From NCBI RefSeq assembly GCF_001428625.1, contig NZ_LMIE01000031.1:53273-117272 (forward strand): a stretch of 64,000 nt of DNA. Direction: 5' to 3'. A program made the translations under genes and the position numbers. Below, one piece after another: positions 8,839 to 19,997 of this stretch. Source of the DNA: Hydrogenophaga sp. Root209. Lineage in GTDB: Bacteria > Pseudomonadota > Gammaproteobacteria > Burkholderiales > Burkholderiaceae_C. The first letter of the stretch is position 1, and each line of letters opens with the position of its first letter. The notes beneath the pieces are model-generated. The model was not told where the DNA came from. It was given only the letters and a program-made list of their open reading frames with translations, and did not search any database.

Positions 8839-10224
8839 TCAGCGCCCCACCATCTGCTCGGGCCGCACCCACTGGTCGAACTGCTCGGCCGAGACGAAGC
8901 CCAACGCCAACGCCGCCTCGCGCAGGCTGGTGCCCTCCTTGTGTGCCTTCTTCGCGATCTGCGCCGCCTTGTCGTAACCGATGCGCGGGTTGAGCGCGGT
9001 CACCAGCATCAGGGACCGGTCCACCAGTTCGGCGATGCGCGCGCGGTTGGGCTCGATGCCCACCGCGCAGTGGTCGTTGAAGCTCCTCATGCCGTCGGCC
9101 AGCAGGCGAACGCTCTGCAGGAAGTTGTGCGCCACCATCGGCCGGAACACGTTGAGCTCGAAGTTGCCCGAGGCACCACCGATGTTGATGGCCACGTCGT
9201 TGCCCATCACCTGGGCGCACAGCATGGTCACCGCCTCGCTCTGCGTGGGGTTGACCTTGCCGGGCATGATGGACGAGCCCGGCTCGTTCTCGGGGATGCT
9301 CAACTCGCCGATGCCGCTGCGCGGCCCGCTGGCGAGCCAGCGCACGTCGTTGGCGATCTTGTTCATGCTCGCGGCCAAGGTCTTGAGCGCACCGTGCGCA
9401 TGCACCAGGGCATCGACGCTGGCCATGTTCTCGAACTTGTTGGGTGCGCTCACCAGGGGCATACCGGTGAGCCGTGCCAGCTCGGCCGCCACCGCTTCGG
9501 CGTAGCCCTTGGGTGCGTTCAGCCCCGTGCCCACGGCCGTGCCGCCCAGGGCCAGTTCACACAGGTGCGGCAGCGCATCGCGCACATGCCGCTCGCAGTG
9601 CGCCAGTTGCGCGGCGTAGCCCGAAAACTCCTGCCCGAGGGTCAGCGGCGTGGCGTCCTGCAAGTGGGTGCGGCCAATTTTCACGATGTCATGGAACTCG
9701 GCGGCTTTCTGCGCCAGCGTGGCTCGCAGCGCGTCCAGCGATGGCAGAAGCCGGTTGGTGATCGCGTCCACCGCCGCCACATGCATGGCCGTGGGAAACA
9801 CATCGTTGCTCGACTGGCTGCGGTTCACGTCGTCGTTGGGGTGCACCAGCCGAGCTTCGCCGCGCGGTCCCCCCAGCAACTCGCTGGCGCGGTTGGCCAG
9901 CACCTCGTTGAGGTTCATGTTGGTCTGCGTGCCCGAACCGGTCTGCCACACCACCAGCGGAAATTCGGCCTCGTGCTGCCCGGCAATCACCTCGTCGGCC
10001 GCCGCCACAATGGCTCCGGTTTTCTTCTCGTCCTGCAGGCCGAGTGCGTGGTTCACCTCGGCTGATGCACGCTTGACCTGCGCCAGCGCCCGGATGAGTT
10101 CACGCGGCTGACGCTCACCCGAAATGTCGAAATTCTGCAGCGAGCGCTGGGTCTGCGCGCCCCAGAGCCTCTCAGTGGGCACGGCAACCTCGCCCATGGT
10201 GTCGCGCTCGATCCGGGTCTTCAT
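8839..10224 (-). CDS. fumC: Class II fumarate hydratase
   Basis: A 461-residue iron-independent fumarase of the TCA cycle (fumarate to L-malate). Marks are [45 protein letters not shown] and the superfamily signature [13 protein letters not shown]. Start 10224 ([13 protein letters not shown]...) has a GGAGAG site just upstream; the frame stays open for another 1600 bases antisense to the next gene, which is shadow. A second, unrelated iron-sulfur fumarase is encoded divergently 126 bases away, so the cell can keep fumarase activity when the cluster enzyme is damaged by oxidants (established idea for fumC). Confidence 0.96.
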   Translation of the reverse strand: MKTRIERDTMGEVAVPTERLWGAQTQRSLQNFDISGERQPRELIRALAQVKRASAEVNHALGLQDEKKTGAIVAAADEVIAGQHEAEFPLVVWQTGSGTQTNMNLNEVLANRASELLGGPRGEARLVHPNDDVNRSQSSNDVFPTAMHVAAVDAITNRLLPSLDALRATLAQKAAEFHDIVKIGRTHLQDATPLTLGQEFSGYAAQLAHCERHVRDALPHLCELALGGTAVGTGLNAPKGYAEAVAAELARLTGMPLVSAPNKFENMASVDALVHAHGALKTLAASMNKIANDVRWLASGPRSGIGELSIPENEPGSSIMPGKVNPTQSEAVTMLCAQVMGNDVAINIGGASGNFELNVFRPMVAHNFLQSVRLLADGMRSFNDHCAVGIEPNRARIAELVDRSLMLVTALNPRIGYDKAAQIAKKAHKEGTSLREAALALGFVSAEQFDQWVRPEQMVGR

Positions 10225-10350
10225 GGCACTCTCCTGTGTCAGCCGGCGTTGGGACGACCTGTCAAAATACCGGTTGGCCCACCGTAGCAGACTATGCGCC
10301 GCCCCGGCCCCTGCGGCAACGGCCCACCCGACCACAACCTCCCCACCGCC

Positions 10351-11904
10351 ATGACCACGAGCATCCGCCAGAACGACCTGATCGAATCCGTCGCCGCCGC
10401 CCTGCAGTACATCAGCTACTACCACCCGGCCGACTACATCGCCCACCTCGCCCGCGCCTACGAGCGCGAGCAGAGCGCCGCCGCCAAGGACGCCATCGCG
10501 CAGATCCTGACCAACAGCAAGATGAGCGCCATCGGCCACCGCCCGATCTGCCAGGACACCGGCATCGTCAACGTGTTCCTGAAGGTGGGCATGAATGTGA
10601 AGCTCGACGGCTTCACCGGCAGCCTCGAAGACGCCATCAACGAAGGCGTGCGCCAGGGCTACAACCACCCCGACAACCAGCTGCGCGCCTCGGTCGTGGC
10701 CGACCCGCAGTTCGCGCGCAAGAACACCAAGGACAACACCCCCGCCGTGATCTTCACCGAGCTCGTGCCCGGCGACACGGTGGAAGTGACCGTGGCGGCC
10801 AAGGGCGGCGGCAGCGAGAACAAGAGCAAGATGATCATGCTCAACCCGGGCGACTCGGTGGTTGACTGGGTGATGAAGACCGTGCCCACGATGGGCGCGG
10901 GCTGGTGCCCGCCGGGCATGCTGGGCATCGGCATCGGCGGCACCGCAGAAAAGGCGGTGCTGATGGCGAAGGAAAGCCTGATGGACGACATCGACATGTA
11001 CGAGCTGCAGGCCAAGGCCTCCAAGGGCGAGAAGCTCAGCCAGGTCGAAGAACTGCGACTGGAACTGTTTGACAAGGTCAACGCGCTGGGCATCGGCGCG
11101 CAGGGCCTGGGTGGTCTCACCACCGTGCTCGACATCAAGATCAAGATGTACCCCACGCACGCGGCCAGCAAGCCCGTGGCCATGATCCCCAACTGCGCCG
11201 CCACGCGCCACGCGCACTTCGTGCTCGACGGCAGCGGCCCGGTCTACCTGGAGGCGCCCAGCCTGGACTTGTGGCCCAACGTGAACTGGGTGCCCGACAC
11301 GCAGAAGAGCCAGCGTGTGGACCTGAACCAACTCACCAAGGCCGAGGTGGCCAGTTGGAAGCCAGGCCAGACCCTGCTGCTCAACGGCAAGATGCTCACC
11401 GGCCGCGACGCCGCGCACAAACGCATCCAGGACATGCTCGCCAAGGGGCAGAAGCTGCCGGTGGACTTCACCAACCGCGTCATTTACTACGTGGGTCCGG
11501 TCGACCCGGTGCGCGATGAAGCCGTCGGCCCCGCCGGCCCCACCACCGCCACGCGCATGGACGGCTTCACCGACATGATGCTGGAACAAACCGGTCTTAT
11601 CGCCATGATCGGCAAGGCCGAGCGCGGCCCGGTCGCCATCGAATCCATCAAACAACACAAGAGTGCCTACCTCATGGCCGTGGGCGGCGCGGCCTACCTC
11701 GTGTCCAAGGCCATCAAACACGCCAAAGTGGTGGGCTTCGAAGACCTCGGCATGGAAGCCATCTACGAATTCGACGTGGTCGACATGCCGGTGACGGTGG
11801 CGGTGGATTCGGGCGGTACCAGCGCGCACATCACCGGCCCAGCCGAGTGGCAGAAGCGCATCGCCACCGGCGAGTTCAAGGGCATCAGCGTCGCTGCTGC
11901 TTGA
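10351..11904 (+). CDS. Class I fumarate hydratase (4Fe-4S)
   Basis: A 517-residue single-chain class I fumarase carrying both the alpha (N-terminal, about 1-290) and beta (C-terminal) domains. The cluster-binding cysteines are in [28 protein letters not shown] and [11 protein letters not shown]. Start 10351 ([15 protein letters not shown]) was preferred over an ATG 57 bases upstream because the upstream residues are Pro/Gly-rich and unlike the family. The stop overlaps the TTG start of murI. It resembles E. coli FumA/FumB in function, but I do not assign a symbol between the two. Confidence 0.93.
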   Translation: MTTSIRQNDLIESVAAALQYISYYHPADYIAHLARAYEREQSAAAKDAIAQILTNSKMSAIGHRPICQDTGIVNVFLKVGMNVKLDGFTGSLEDAINEGVRQGYNHPDNQLRASVVADPQFARKNTKDNTPAVIFTELVPGDTVEVTVAAKGGGSENKSKMIMLNPGDSVVDWVMKTVPTMGAGWCPPGMLGIGIGGTAEKAVLMAKESLMDDIDMYELQAKASKGEKLSQVEELRLELFDKVNALGIGAQGLGGLTTVLDIKIKMYPTHAASKPVAMIPNCAATRHAHFVLDGSGPVYLEAPSLDLWPNVNWVPDTQKSQRVDLNQLTKAEVASWKPGQTLLLNGKMLTGRDAAHKRIQDMLAKGQKLPVDFTNRVIYYVGPVDPVRDEAVGPAGPTTATRMDGFTDMMLEQTGLIAMIGKAERGPVAIESIKQHKSAYLMAVGGAAYLVSKAIKHAKVVGFEDLGMEAIYEFDVVDMPVTVAVDSGGTSAHITGPAEWQKRIATGEFKGISVAAA

Positions 11905-12701
11905 AAACCGTCGGGGTGTTCGACAGCGGGGTCGGCGGCCTGAGCGTGCTGCGCGCCCTGCTGGCCGAGCTGCCCGGCGTGCGATTCATCTACGTGGCCG
12001 ACAGTGCCTACGCCCCCTATGGCGAGCGCACGGTCAGCGAGATCACTGACCGATCGGAACGCATCACCGCCTGGCTGCGCGGAACCCACCACATTGACGC
12101 GTTGGTGGTGGCCTGCAACACCGCCACCGCTCTCGCCATTGACAGCCTGCGCGCCACCCACCCCGACCTTCCCATCGTGGGCGTGGAGCCTGCGCTCAAG
12201 CCCGCTGCGCTCATGAGCCACACGCGCCACGTTGGCGTGCTGGCCACACGGGGAACACTCGACAGCCAGCGATTCGCGCGCCTGCGCACGCAGCTGGAAA
12301 GCGCCGCTTTGAGCCCGGTCCATTTCATCTGCCAGCCCTGCGATGGCCTGGCCGACGCGATCGAGCGTCACGATCTGCGGACCCAACAGTCCCTGTGCGA
12401 ACGCTACGTGGCCGCGCTGCGCGAACACGCTCCCGGGGACATGGACACCGTGGTGCTGGGCTGCACACACTACCCCTTCGCCGCAGATGTTCTGACCCAA
12501 CTCCTGGGGCCCGCCGTGACCTTGGTCGACACGGGCATCGCCGTCGCACGTCGCACACGCGACGTGTTGGGCATGTCCATCGGGGTCGTGACCCCTGCGA
12601 CGCCGCCTGTGCTGTTGTCCACCGGCGATCCCGCAAAGCTGTCGCAGGGGGCCAGCCGCTGGCTCGACCTGCAGACCCGCGCCGAGCAGCTACTGGTCTG
12701 A
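11901..12701 (+). CDS. murI: Glutamate racemase
   Basis: A 266-residue cofactor-independent racemase that makes D-glutamate for peptidoglycan. The N-terminus [16 protein letters not shown] contains the catalytic Asp8 region. The two catalytic cysteines are Cys72 (VVACNTATA) and Cys188 ([10 protein letters not shown]). The start is a TTG at 11901, overlapping the fumarase stop (TTGA): it gives the exact family N-terminus, whereas the upstream ATG in frame would add unrelated residues. Use of TTG and the overlap suggest translational coupling to the fumarase gene. The 3' end overlaps the opposite-strand MFS gene by 12 bases. Confidence 0.95.
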   Translation: MKTVGVFDSGVGGLSVLRALLAELPGVRFIYVADSAYAPYGERTVSEITDRSERITAWLRGTHHIDALVVACNTATALAIDSLRATHPDLPIVGVEPALKPAALMSHTRHVGVLATRGTLDSQRFARLRTQLESAALSPVHFICQPCDGLADAIERHDLRTQQSLCERYVAALREHAPGDMDTVVLGCTHYPFAADVLTQLLGPAVTLVDTGIAVARRTRDVLGMSIGVVTPATPPVLLSTGDPAKLSQGASRWLDLQTRAEQLLV

Positions 12702-14006
12702 CGTGCTGATCGCTTGAAGCGCGGCCTCCCGACCCCGCTTCATGTTGACCGGAATCAGCAACAGCAACCCGATCACGAACAGCACGGCGGTGGACCCGAT
12801 GGCCAGCCGCTGGTTGCCCCCCGTCATCCAGGTGATGGCGCCATAGCTCAGCGGCCCGATGATGCTGGCCACGCGGGTGGCAAAGGTCCACAGGCCGAAG
12901 AATTCCGCGAGCTGCGCCGACGGCGCCAGCATACCGGCCATCGCGCGGCCCGACGACTGGCTGGAGCCCATGCACACCCCCGCAATGGCAGCGGCGTACC
13001 AGAAGCCGCCCTTGGTGGTGGTGATGGCCGCGATGATGCAGGTGGCGACCCAACCCACCAGCGTGATGCCCAGCGCCAGCTTGTGGCCCAGGCGGTCCTG
13101 CCAGTAACCGAAGGCGAACGCACCCACCATCGCAGCGATGTTGAGCACGAAGATCAACACCATGGTTTCCTGTTGCACGAAGCCGATCACCTGCTCGGCG
13201 TAAATGGCCGCCAGCGTGATCGCCACCGCCACACCACCCTGGTAAGCGGTGACGCAGGCGAGCAGCCACATGAAGTCCTGGTAGCGCCGCGCCTGCTGAA
13301 ACGTACTGCGCAACTGACGGTACGACTGCCTCCAGGCAGACCCTGTGCTCAAGCCGGTTGGAGGTCTTGCGCGCTCGCGCAGCAAAACCAGGGTGAACAA
13401 CGACGCAACCGCGAACACGGCAGCCGTGATCAACATGGTCACCGGCACGAACTCGGCAGCCTTCTGCCCTTGCGCCTGCGCCCACAACACATAGGCCAGG
13501 CTCAGGCCCAGGGCCAGCATGCCACCGCAGTAACCGAGGCTCCAACCCCATCCACTCACACGCCCCATCGCCGACGGCCTGGCCAGTTCCGGAAGGAATG
13601 CCGCCACGAGGGACTCGCCCCAGGCAAAGAACACGTTGGACACCACGATGAGCAGCATGGCCAACGCGACCGCCCCGGGCCCCACCAGGGCCAGCGCGGC
13701 CGTGGCGAGCACACAGCCCGCGGTCGTCAACATCAAGAGCCTCTTCTTTGCCGCGTGCTGATCGGCCCAGGCGCCCATCGCCGGAACGGTCAGCATCACG
13801 ATCAGGTGCGACACGCTCAAGGCAGCGGTCCATGCGAATGCGGCCCACTCGGCACCATCTGCCACAGCGCCCACGAAATAGGCGGCAAACACCGCGGTCA
13901 ACACCACCGTGGTGTAGCCCGAGTTGGCGAAGTCGAACATCGCCCAGCCGAACACCTCGCGCTTGCGCACGCCGGGGTTCAGGGCATCGGTGGAAAAGAA
14001 AGACAT
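12690..14006 (-). CDS. UMF1-type MFS transporter
   Basis: A 438-residue major-facilitator protein with about 12 hydrophobic segments. The start (MSFFSTDALNPGVRKREVFGWAMFDFANSGYTTVVLTAVFAAYF) has the WAMFDFANSGY motif of the UMF1/Atg22-like family, and GWGWSLGYCGG lies near residue 165. Substrates of the bacterial family are not established; yeast Atg22 exports amino acids from the vacuole. The gene is convergent with murI and follows no obvious partner gene. Confidence 0.85.
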   Translation of the reverse strand: MSFFSTDALNPGVRKREVFGWAMFDFANSGYTTVVLTAVFAAYFVGAVADGAEWAAFAWTAALSVSHLIVMLTVPAMGAWADQHAAKKRLLMLTTAGCVLATAALALVGPGAVALAMLLIVVSNVFFAWGESLVAAFLPELARPSAMGRVSGWGWSLGYCGGMLALGLSLAYVLWAQAQGQKAAEFVPVTMLITAAVFAVASLFTLVLLRERARPPTGLSTGSAWRQSYRQLRSTFQQARRYQDFMWLLACVTAYQGGVAVAITLAAIYAEQVIGFVQQETMVLIFVLNIAAMVGAFAFGYWQDRLGHKLALGITLVGWVATCIIAAITTTKGGFWYAAAIAGVCMGSSQSSGRAMAGMLAPSAQLAEFFGLWTFATRVASIIGPLSYGAITWMTGGNQRLAIGSTAVLFVIGLLLLIPVNMKRGREAALQAISTSDQ

Positions 14007-14089
14007 GGGGCTCCGGGCGGCGGGCTGGGGCCCGCCATGCCGCGCAGTCTAGGGCCTGAGGATGTCAGGCCGACGCATCCCGTCGCGGA

Positions 14090-14713
14090 TCAGTGCAGGT
14101 GGCGCGGCTTGCGCGGGCCACCATGGCCCGAAGGACCACCGTAGCCGCGCGGGGGCTTGCCCAGTTGCATGGAACTCACCAGGGCATCAAAGCGCTGGGT
14201 GAAGAGCTTGTCGATGGCGCCCACCACGTCGCCCAGTTCGGCGGCATCGAAATGGCGCTCCATGACGTGGAGCACATCCTGCACCAGCAAATCGCGTTGC
14301 ACCTGCATGATGGCGGCCGGCGTGGGCCCGACAAAGCACATCAGGAAGTCATCGCGCGCTTCTTCCTCGGAGGATTCGTCCTCTTCGTCGAACTCGGCAT
14401 CGTAGAACGACACCTCCAGCGGCGCACCGGTGGCCGCGATGTCGTTGAGGCCCATGCAGGCCTCTTCGATCACCTGGCGAAAGTCCTCGTCGCCGGGCAC
14501 GGTCCAGCAGATTTGCAGTACATGGGCTTCGGCATCAAAGCGGATGCCTGGCTCGTCTTCGTAGCTGCTCTCCGCCGCAGCGGCCAGCGACTTGGCACCG
14601 GCATATACCCACACGGGTTTGAGGGCGTCCTGGATCTGCGCATAGACCACGTCCTCGCGCAGAGGCACGTCGCCATGCACGTGGATTTCGAAGGGCGCGT
14701 TGTATCGGGTCAT
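14090..14713 (-). CDS. Conserved-looking acidic protein of unknown function
   Basis: A 207-residue cytoplasmic protein (no signal peptide or membrane segment) beginning MTRYNAPFEIHVHGDVPL. The middle is very acidic (FYDAEFDEEDESSEEEARDD, about 105-122). The end is a Gly/Pro/His-rich tail (PPRGYGGPSGHGGPRKPRHLH). I do not recognise a named domain. Codon use and position-specific GC match the neighbouring genes, so it is likely real. It lies just downstream of the tRNA-Leu gene on the same strand. Confidence 0.7.
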   Translation of the reverse strand: MTRYNAPFEIHVHGDVPLREDVVYAQIQDALKPVWVYAGAKSLAAAAESSYEDEPGIRFDAEAHVLQICWTVPGDEDFRQVIEEACMGLNDIAATGAPLEVSFYDAEFDEEDESSEEEARDDFLMCFVGPTPAAIMQVQRDLLVQDVLHVMERHFDAAELGDVVGAIDKLFTQRFDALVSSMQLGKPPRGYGGPSGHGGPRKPRHLH

Positions 14714-14754
14714 GAAAACTCACTGTACCGGCGAAACCGGAAAAAACCTAGTCC

Positions 14755-14847
14755 TGGTGCCTCGAACCGGGGTCGAACCGGTACGCTCCCTTTCGGGATG
14801 GCGGCGGATTTTAAATCCGCTGTGTCTACCAATTTCACCATCGAGGC
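14755..14847 (-). tRNA. tRNA-Leu (anticodon TAA)
   Basis: The minus-strand sequence starts GCCTCGATGGTGAAATTGG and ends GGTTCGAGGCACCA. The acceptor stem GCCTCGA/TCGAGGC is perfect, the anticodon loop reads GATTTAAAATC with TAA, and a long variable arm (CCATCCCGAAAGGGAGCG region) marks a class II tRNA. CCA is encoded. The length is 93 bases including CCA. Confidence 0.97.
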
Positions 14848-14961
14848 CGAGTGTGGATTGTCGCAGGTGGAGACACCTTGGAAGCGAGCGAGCCGAATGA
14901 ACCAGACGGCTGAAATGAAACAACCCCGGCAACGATCAAGTTGGCGGGGTTGCGGATGATC

Positions 14962-15035
14962 TGGAGGCGCGATCCGGAGTCGAACCGGACTAACCGGATT
15001 TGCAATCCGGGGCATAACCGCTTTGCTATCGCGCC
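14962..15035 (-). tRNA. tRNA-Cys (anticodon GCA)
   Basis: The minus strand starts GGCGCGATAGCAAAGCGG and ends TCGACTCCGGATCGCGCCTCCA. The acceptor GGCGCGA/TCGCGCC is perfect, and the anticodon loop ATTGCAAAT gives GCA. CCA is encoded. The length is 74 bases. It lies between the Leu and Gly tRNA genes on the same strand. Confidence 0.97.
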
Positions 15036-15075
15036 ATCAGGGTCGGTACCAAAGCACCGATCTGAAAAGGCTACA

Positions 15076-15102
15076 AAAAAGGGAAGCAGAGCTTCCCTTT
15101 TT
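15076..15102 (-). terminator. Intrinsic terminator between tRNA-Gly and tRNA-Cys
   Basis: AAAAAGGGAAGC, a 3-base loop, then GCTTCCCTTTTT form a perfect 12-bp stem with a T run on either strand. For minus-strand transcription from tRNA-Gly it comes directly after the tRNA 3' end (6 bases), so it should stop most transcripts before tRNA-Cys. Confidence 0.85.
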
Positions 15103-15107
15103 GAATC

Positions 15108-15183
<76 letters not shown>

Positions 15184-15233
15184 ATTTTTCAGCACTTTCT
15201 TCATGCTGTTCCGCTTGTCTGCCGGAAACCGAA

Positions 15234-15263
15234 ATTCTAACCCAAAAATCGGGCCTCTTTCAA
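15234..15263 (-). promoter_or_regulatory. Sigma-70-type promoter for tRNA-Gly
   Basis: On the minus strand TTGAAA (15258-15263), an 18-base spacer, then TAGAAT (15234-15239) stand about 45 bases before the tRNA-Gly 5' end and just after the lon stop. Both boxes are close to consensus. This would let the tRNA be transcribed independently of lon. Confidence 0.7.
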
Positions 15264-15282
15264 GCCCCCTCAAATTTTTTGA

Positions 15283-17715
15283 TCAATGTTTCACCGCGTC
15301 CTGCCCGGGCGTAGGCGTGCGCGTGGAAGCCGCAGCGATCTGCGCCGCCACCTCTTCGTCCGTCAGCGGCACTGGCTGACGTTCGAGTGCAATGGCCAAC
15401 ACTTTGTCGATCCATTTCACCGGCACGATCTCCAGACCCAGCTTGACGTTGTCCGGGATATCGGCCAGGTCCTTGACGTTCTCTTCAGGAATGATCACCG
15501 TCTTGATGCCGCCGCGCAGGGCAGCCAGCAGCTTCTCTTTCAAACCGCCAATGGCCGTGACTTCGCCGCGCAAGGTGATCTCACCGGTCATCGCCACATC
15601 GGCTCGCACCGGGATGCCGGTGATCGACGACACGAGAGCTGTGGTCATGGCAGCACCTGCGCTCGGTCCGTCTTTGGGCGTCGCGCCATCGGGCACGTGA
15701 ATGTGAATATCGCGCTTGTCGAATTGCTCATCCTTGATGCCCAGCATGCGGGCACGGCTGCGCACCACGGTCCGGGCCGCTTCCACGGACTCCTTCATCA
15801 CGTCGCCCAGTGAACCGGTGCGGGTGATGATGCCCTTGCCCGGCATGATCGCGACCTCGATGGTGAGCAGATCGCCGCCCACTTCAGTCCACGCCAGACC
15901 GACCACCTGGCCCACCTGGTTCTGTGCCTCGGCGCGGCCATAGCTGTACTTGCGCACACCCAGGAAGTCGTTGAGGTTCTCCGCATCCACCACCACGGTG
16001 GGCGTGTACTTCTTGAGCAGCAGCCCCTTGACCACCTTGCGGCAGATCTTGGAGAGCTCGCGTTCCAGCGAACGAACACCTGCCTCGCGGGTGTAGTAAC
16101 GAACGATGTCGCGCACCGCCTCTTCCTTCACCTCAAGTTCGCCCTCTTTCAGGCCGTTGTTCTTGAGCTGCTTGGGCAGCAGGTAGCGCATCGCGATGTT
16201 GGTCTTTTCCTCTTCGGTGTAGCCCGAGAGGCGGATCACTTCCATGCGGTCCAGCAGGGCCGGCGGAATGTTCATCGAGTTCGAGGTTGCCACGAACATC
16301 ACGTCGGACAGATCAAAATCGACCTCGACGTAGTGGTCGCCGAAGGTGTGGTTCTGCTCAGGATCCAGCACCTCGAGCAGCGCGCTCGACGGGTCACCGC
16401 GGAAGTCGGTGCCCAGCTTGTCGATCTCGTCGAGCAGGAACAGCGGGTTGCGCGTGCCGACCTTGGTCAGGCTCTGCAATACCTTGCCCGGCATGGCGCC
16501 GATGTAGGTGCGGCGGTGTCCTCGGATCTCGGCCTCGTCACGCATGCCGCCCAGCGCCATGCGAACGTACTTGCGCCCGGTGGCCTTGGCCACCGACTGC
16601 CCCAGCGAGGTCTTGCCCACGCCGGGCGGGCCCACCAGGCACAGAATGGGCGCCTTGACCTTTTCCACGCGCTGTTGCACAGCAAGATACTCAAGGATGC
16701 GGTCCTTGACCTTCTCCAGCCCGTAGTGATCTTCGTTGAGCACCGCCTCGGCGTGCGCCAGGTCGTGCTTGATCTTGGTCTTCTTGCTCCAGGGAAGCGC
16801 CACCAGAGCGTCGATGTAATTGCGCACCACCGTGGCCTCAGCCGACATGGGCGACATCAGCTTGAGCTTCTTGAACTCGGCATCGGCCTTCTTGCGTGCC
16901 TCGGCGGGCATCTTGGCGGCCTTGATCTTCTTCTCGATCTCCTCGATGTCGGCGCCCTCTTCGCCTTCGCCGAGTTCCTTCTGGATAGCCTTGACCTGTT
17001 CGTTGAGATAGAAGTCGCGCTGGTTCTTCTCCATCTGGCGCTTCACGCGGCCACGGATCTTCTTGTCGACGTTGAGGATGTCGACCTCGCGTTCGAGCTG
17101 CTCGAACAGGTTTTCCAGTCGCTTGTTGACCGGATCGAGGTCGAGCACGACCTGCTTGGATTCGAGCTTGAGCGGCAGGTGCGCGGCGATGGTGTCGGCC
17201 AGACGACCTGGATCATCGATGCTGGAAATCGAGGTCAGGATTTCCGACGGAATCTTCTTGTTGAGTTTGACGTACTGGTCAAACTGCTGCATCACCGCGC
17301 GGCGCAGGGCTTCCAGTTCGTTGGACTGCGTGTCGGCACGCTCGACCACCGGATCGACCGGGCTCACGCTGGCAATGAAATGGCTCTCGCCATCGCGAAT
17401 GGCCAACACCTTGGCACGCTGCACACCTTCAACCAGCACCTTCACGGTGCCGTCGGGCAACTTGAGCATCTGCAGGATGGTGGCCACACAGCCCATTTCG
17501 AACATGTCGTCGGTCGACGGCTCATCTTTGGCCGCCGCTTTTTGCGCCACCAGCATGATGCGGCGCTCGGACTCCATGGCCGATTCGAGCGCCTTGATGC
17601 TCTTGGGACGACCCACGAACAGAGGGATCACCATGTGCGGGAACACCACCACGTCGCGCAGCGGCAGCAACGGCAGGTCAACCGGGGAACTGGGGAGAGG
17701 GGTTTGTCCGGACAT
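15283..17715 (-). CDS. lon: ATP-dependent Lon protease
   Basis: An 810-residue cytoplasmic AAA+ serine protease that degrades misfolded and regulatory proteins. Domains in order: LON substrate domain ([19 protein letters not shown] at 14-32), helical linker, AAA+ module with Walker A GPPGVGKT near 360 and FLLDEIDK, and the protease domain with catalytic Ser685 (DGPSAGAAM) and Lys728 (GGLKEKLL). The length is typical. It follows clpX on the same strand with a 100-base gap that contains an imperfect GC hairpin but no clear heat-shock promoter that I can assign. Confidence 0.98.
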   Translation of the reverse strand: MSGQTPLPSSPVDLPLLPLRDVVVFPHMVIPLFVGRPKSIKALESAMESERRIMLVAQKAAAKDEPSTDDMFEMGCVATILQMLKLPDGTVKVLVEGVQRAKVLAIRDGESHFIASVSPVDPVVERADTQSNELEALRRAVMQQFDQYVKLNKKIPSEILTSISSIDDPGRLADTIAAHLPLKLESKQVVLDLDPVNKRLENLFEQLEREVDILNVDKKIRGRVKRQMEKNQRDFYLNEQVKAIQKELGEGEEGADIEEIEKKIKAAKMPAEARKKADAEFKKLKLMSPMSAEATVVRNYIDALVALPWSKKTKIKHDLAHAEAVLNEDHYGLEKVKDRILEYLAVQQRVEKVKAPILCLVGPPGVGKTSLGQSVAKATGRKYVRMALGGMRDEAEIRGHRRTYIGAMPGKVLQSLTKVGTRNPLFLLDEIDKLGTDFRGDPSSALLEVLDPEQNHTFGDHYVEVDFDLSDVMFVATSNSMNIPPALLDRMEVIRLSGYTEEEKTNIAMRYLLPKQLKNNGLKEGELEVKEEAVRDIVRYYTREAGVRSLERELSKICRKVVKGLLLKKYTPTVVVDAENLNDFLGVRKYSYGRAEAQNQVGQVVGLAWTEVGGDLLTIEVAIMPGKGIITRTGSLGDVMKESVEAARTVVRSRARMLGIKDEQFDKRDIHIHVPDGATPKDGPSAGAAMTTALVSSITGIPVRADVAMTGEITLRGEVTAIGGLKEKLLAALRGGIKTVIIPEENVKDLADIPDNVKLGLEIVPVKWIDKVLAIALERQPVPLTDEEVAAQIAAASTRTPTPGQDAVKH

Positions 17716-17817
17716 TTCAACCTCGACTAAAACAGGTAACTGGGGTTGGTGCGGGCGATATCAACCGGACGCATCGCTAAGGGGCGCTTCCTGAAACGCC
17801 CGACATCGCAGGCCCAT

Positions 17818-19083
17818 TCAGGCCTGCTTGGCCGCCTCGCGGTACACCAGCAAAGGCGGCTTGTTTTCGTCGATGGTGGACTCGTCCACCACCACCTTCT
17901 CGACATTGTTCATGCTCGGCAGTTCGAACATCGTGTCGATCAACGCGTTCTCGAGGATCGATCGCAGGCCGCGAGCGCCCGTCTTGCGGGCCAACGCTTT
18001 GCGGGCGATCGCCTTGAGCGCCGCGGGACGCACTTCCAGTTCGGCGCCTTCCATGGCCAGCAAGCGCGAGAACTGTTTCACCACCGCGTTCTTGGGCTCG
18101 GTGAGGATTTCGACCAGCGCGTCCTCGCTGAGTTCCGACAAGGCGGCGATCACGGGCACACGGCCCACCAGCTCGGGAATCAGGCCGAACTTGATCAGGT
18201 CTTCGGGTTCAATTTCCTTGAAAGCTTCGGTCAGGCTGCGTTGCTTCTTGCTTTTCACCGTGGCGCCGAAGCCGATGCCCGAGGCCTCGGTGCGGTTCTC
18301 GATGATTTTCTCCAGGCCGGCAAACGCGCCGCCGCAGATGAACAGGATGTTGGTCGTGTCGACCTGCAGGAAATCCTGGTTGGGGTGCTTGCGCCCGCCT
18401 TGGGGCGGCACCGAGGCCATGGTGCCCTCAATGAGCTTGAGCAAGGCCTGCTGCACGCCCTCGCCGGAGACGTCGCGGGTGATGGACGGGTTGTCGGACT
18501 TGCGGGTGATCTTGTCGATCTCGTCGATGTAGACGATGCCCTGCTGCGCGCGCTCGACGTCGTAGTTGCAGCTCTGGAGCAGCTTGGCCACGATGTTTTC
18601 CACGTCTTCACCCACGTAGCCGGCTTCGGTCAGCGTGGTGGCGTCAGCCATGACGAACGGCACATTGAGCATGCGCGCCATGGTCTGGGCCAGCAGCGTC
18701 TTGCCCGAACCCGTGGGCCCGATCAGCAGGATGTTGCTCTTGGCCAGTTCCACATCGTCCTTGCGGGCCGTCTGTTTGTGGCGCAAACGCTTGTAGTGGT
18801 TGTAGACCGCCACGGCCAGAGCGCGCTTGGCACCCTGCTGGCCAATCACGTAGTTGTCGAGGTTGGATTTCAGGTCCGAGGGCGTGGGCACCTCTTCGCC
18901 CGACGCCTTCACCGACTCAAGGCCGGGCAACTCGTCACGGATGATGTCGTTGCACAGGTCGATGCATTCGTCGCAGATGAACACCGAGGGGCCGGCGATG
19001 AGCTTCTTGACCTCGTGCTGGCTCTTACCGCAGAAGGAGCAGTAGAGCGCTTTTTCGCTGGAGGCGGCTTTTTTGTCGGCCAT
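17818..19083 (-). CDS. clpX: ClpX, ATPase subunit of the ClpXP protease
   Basis: A 421-residue AAA+ unfoldase that feeds substrates to ClpP. The N-terminal zinc domain shows [15 protein letters not shown]...CDECIDLC (four Cys, about 16-45). Walker A is [12 protein letters not shown] near 122 and Walker B is IVYIDEIDK. The IGF-type loop that docks on ClpP appears as GIGFGA around 270, and sensor-2 is within [13 protein letters not shown]. It sits downstream of clpP in the usual tig-clpP-clpX-lon order. Confidence 0.98.
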   Translation of the reverse strand: MADKKAASSEKALYCSFCGKSQHEVKKLIAGPSVFICDECIDLCNDIIRDELPGLESVKASGEEVPTPSDLKSNLDNYVIGQQGAKRALAVAVYNHYKRLRHKQTARKDDVELAKSNILLIGPTGSGKTLLAQTMARMLNVPFVMADATTLTEAGYVGEDVENIVAKLLQSCNYDVERAQQGIVYIDEIDKITRKSDNPSITRDVSGEGVQQALLKLIEGTMASVPPQGGRKHPNQDFLQVDTTNILFICGGAFAGLEKIIENRTEASGIGFGATVKSKKQRSLTEAFKEIEPEDLIKFGLIPELVGRVPVIAALSELSEDALVEILTEPKNAVVKQFSRLLAMEGAELEVRPAALKAIARKALARKTGARGLRSILENALIDTMFELPSMNNVEKVVVDESTIDENKPPLLVYREAAKQA

Positions 19084-19198
19084 AGGGGAAGGTCAGGTGG
19101 AACAGTAAGAACAATGATAGATCAAGCCTTCCGGGCGCCAAACCCGGGAAAAGCGCCTTTATTGGCACTGTCTCCCGCTTTTCGCCGCGCGGTCGGAA

Positions 19199-19816
19199 TC
19201 AGTTCGCGCTCGGGCGTTTGTCGATCACTTTGTCGATCAAGCCGTACTCGGCCGATTCAGCGGCGGACATGTAGTAGTCGCGCTCGGTATCGCGTGCAAT
19301 GCGCTCCAGAGGCTGGCCGGTGCGTTCGGCCAGGATCTTGTTGAGTTGCTCGCGGGTCTTCAGGATCTCGCGGGCCTGGATCTCGATCTCGGTCGCCTGA
19401 CCACGGCTGCCACCTGACGGCTGGTGGATCATGATCTTGGAGTTGGGCAGCGAGAACCGCTTGCCCTTGGCGCCCGCCGCCAGAAGGAAGGCACCCATGC
19501 TGGCCGCGAAACCGCAACACAGCGTGGACACATCGGGCTTGATGAAGTTCATGGTGTCGAAGATCGCCATACCGGCGCTCACCGATCCACCAGGAGAGTT
19601 GATGTAGAACGAAATGTCCTTGTCGGGGTTTTCGCTTTCGAGAAACAACAACTGTGCCACCACGAGGTTGGCCGAATGGTCGTTGACCTCGCCCACCAGG
19701 AAGATCACGCGCTCTTTGAGCAGGCGCGAATAGATGTCGTAGGCACGCTCGCCGCGACCCGAGGTTTCGATCACCATGGGCACCATGCCCAAGCCTTGAA
19801 TGTCCATTGCGCTCAT
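19199..19816 (-). CDS. clpP: ClpP, proteolytic subunit of Clp protease
   Basis: A 205-residue serine peptidase that forms the tetradecameric chamber of ClpXP/ClpAP. The catalytic Ser106 is in GFAASMGAF and His131 in MIHQPSGG. The body begins LVPMVIE-like ([28 protein letters not shown]), as in E. coli. The start at 19816 (MSAMDIQ) was chosen because GGAG stands 6 bases before it; ATGs further upstream in frame (to 19885) give a non-family N-terminus. A terminator upstream separates it from tig. Confidence 0.97.
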   Translation of the reverse strand: MSAMDIQGLGMVPMVIETSGRGERAYDIYSRLLKERVIFLVGEVNDHSANLVVAQLLFLESENPDKDISFYINSPGGSVSAGMAIFDTMNFIKPDVSTLCCGFAASMGAFLLAAGAKGKRFSLPNSKIMIHQPSGGSRGQATEIEIQAREILKTREQLNKILAERTGQPLERIARDTERDYYMSAAESAEYGLIDKVIDKRPSAN

Positions 19817-19946
19817 GCGTTTCTCCATGTGTTGTTGCATTGCCGTGTCACTACTGTAACCAACCCACTGTGGCCGTATGCACACAAGGGCGATCGCCTT
19901 TGAGGCGCCAAAAGGACAGTGGGTCGCACGTGGGGCTCAAATCGGC

Positions 19947-19972
19947 AAAAAAAAGGGCGGATCGCTCCGCCC
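19947..19972 (-). terminator. Intrinsic terminator after tig
   Basis: On the minus strand GGGCGGA, loop GCGA, TCCGCCC, then eight T. The 7-bp GC stem with a strong T tract lies 25 bases after the tig stop and upstream of clpP, so clpP-clpX must have its own promoter in 19817-19946. Confidence 0.9.
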
Positions 19973-19997
19973 TGTGCGATCAGGCCCGGCAAGCCGA

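Noticed and set aside
10225-11829. Upstream extension of the fumC frame to 11829
   Set aside because: It runs antisense through the class I fumarase; the family N-terminus and ribosome site are at 10224.
17738-17800. GC hairpin between clpX and lon as a terminator
   Set aside because: The stem has a mismatch and no T tract follows; it may be a chance structure.
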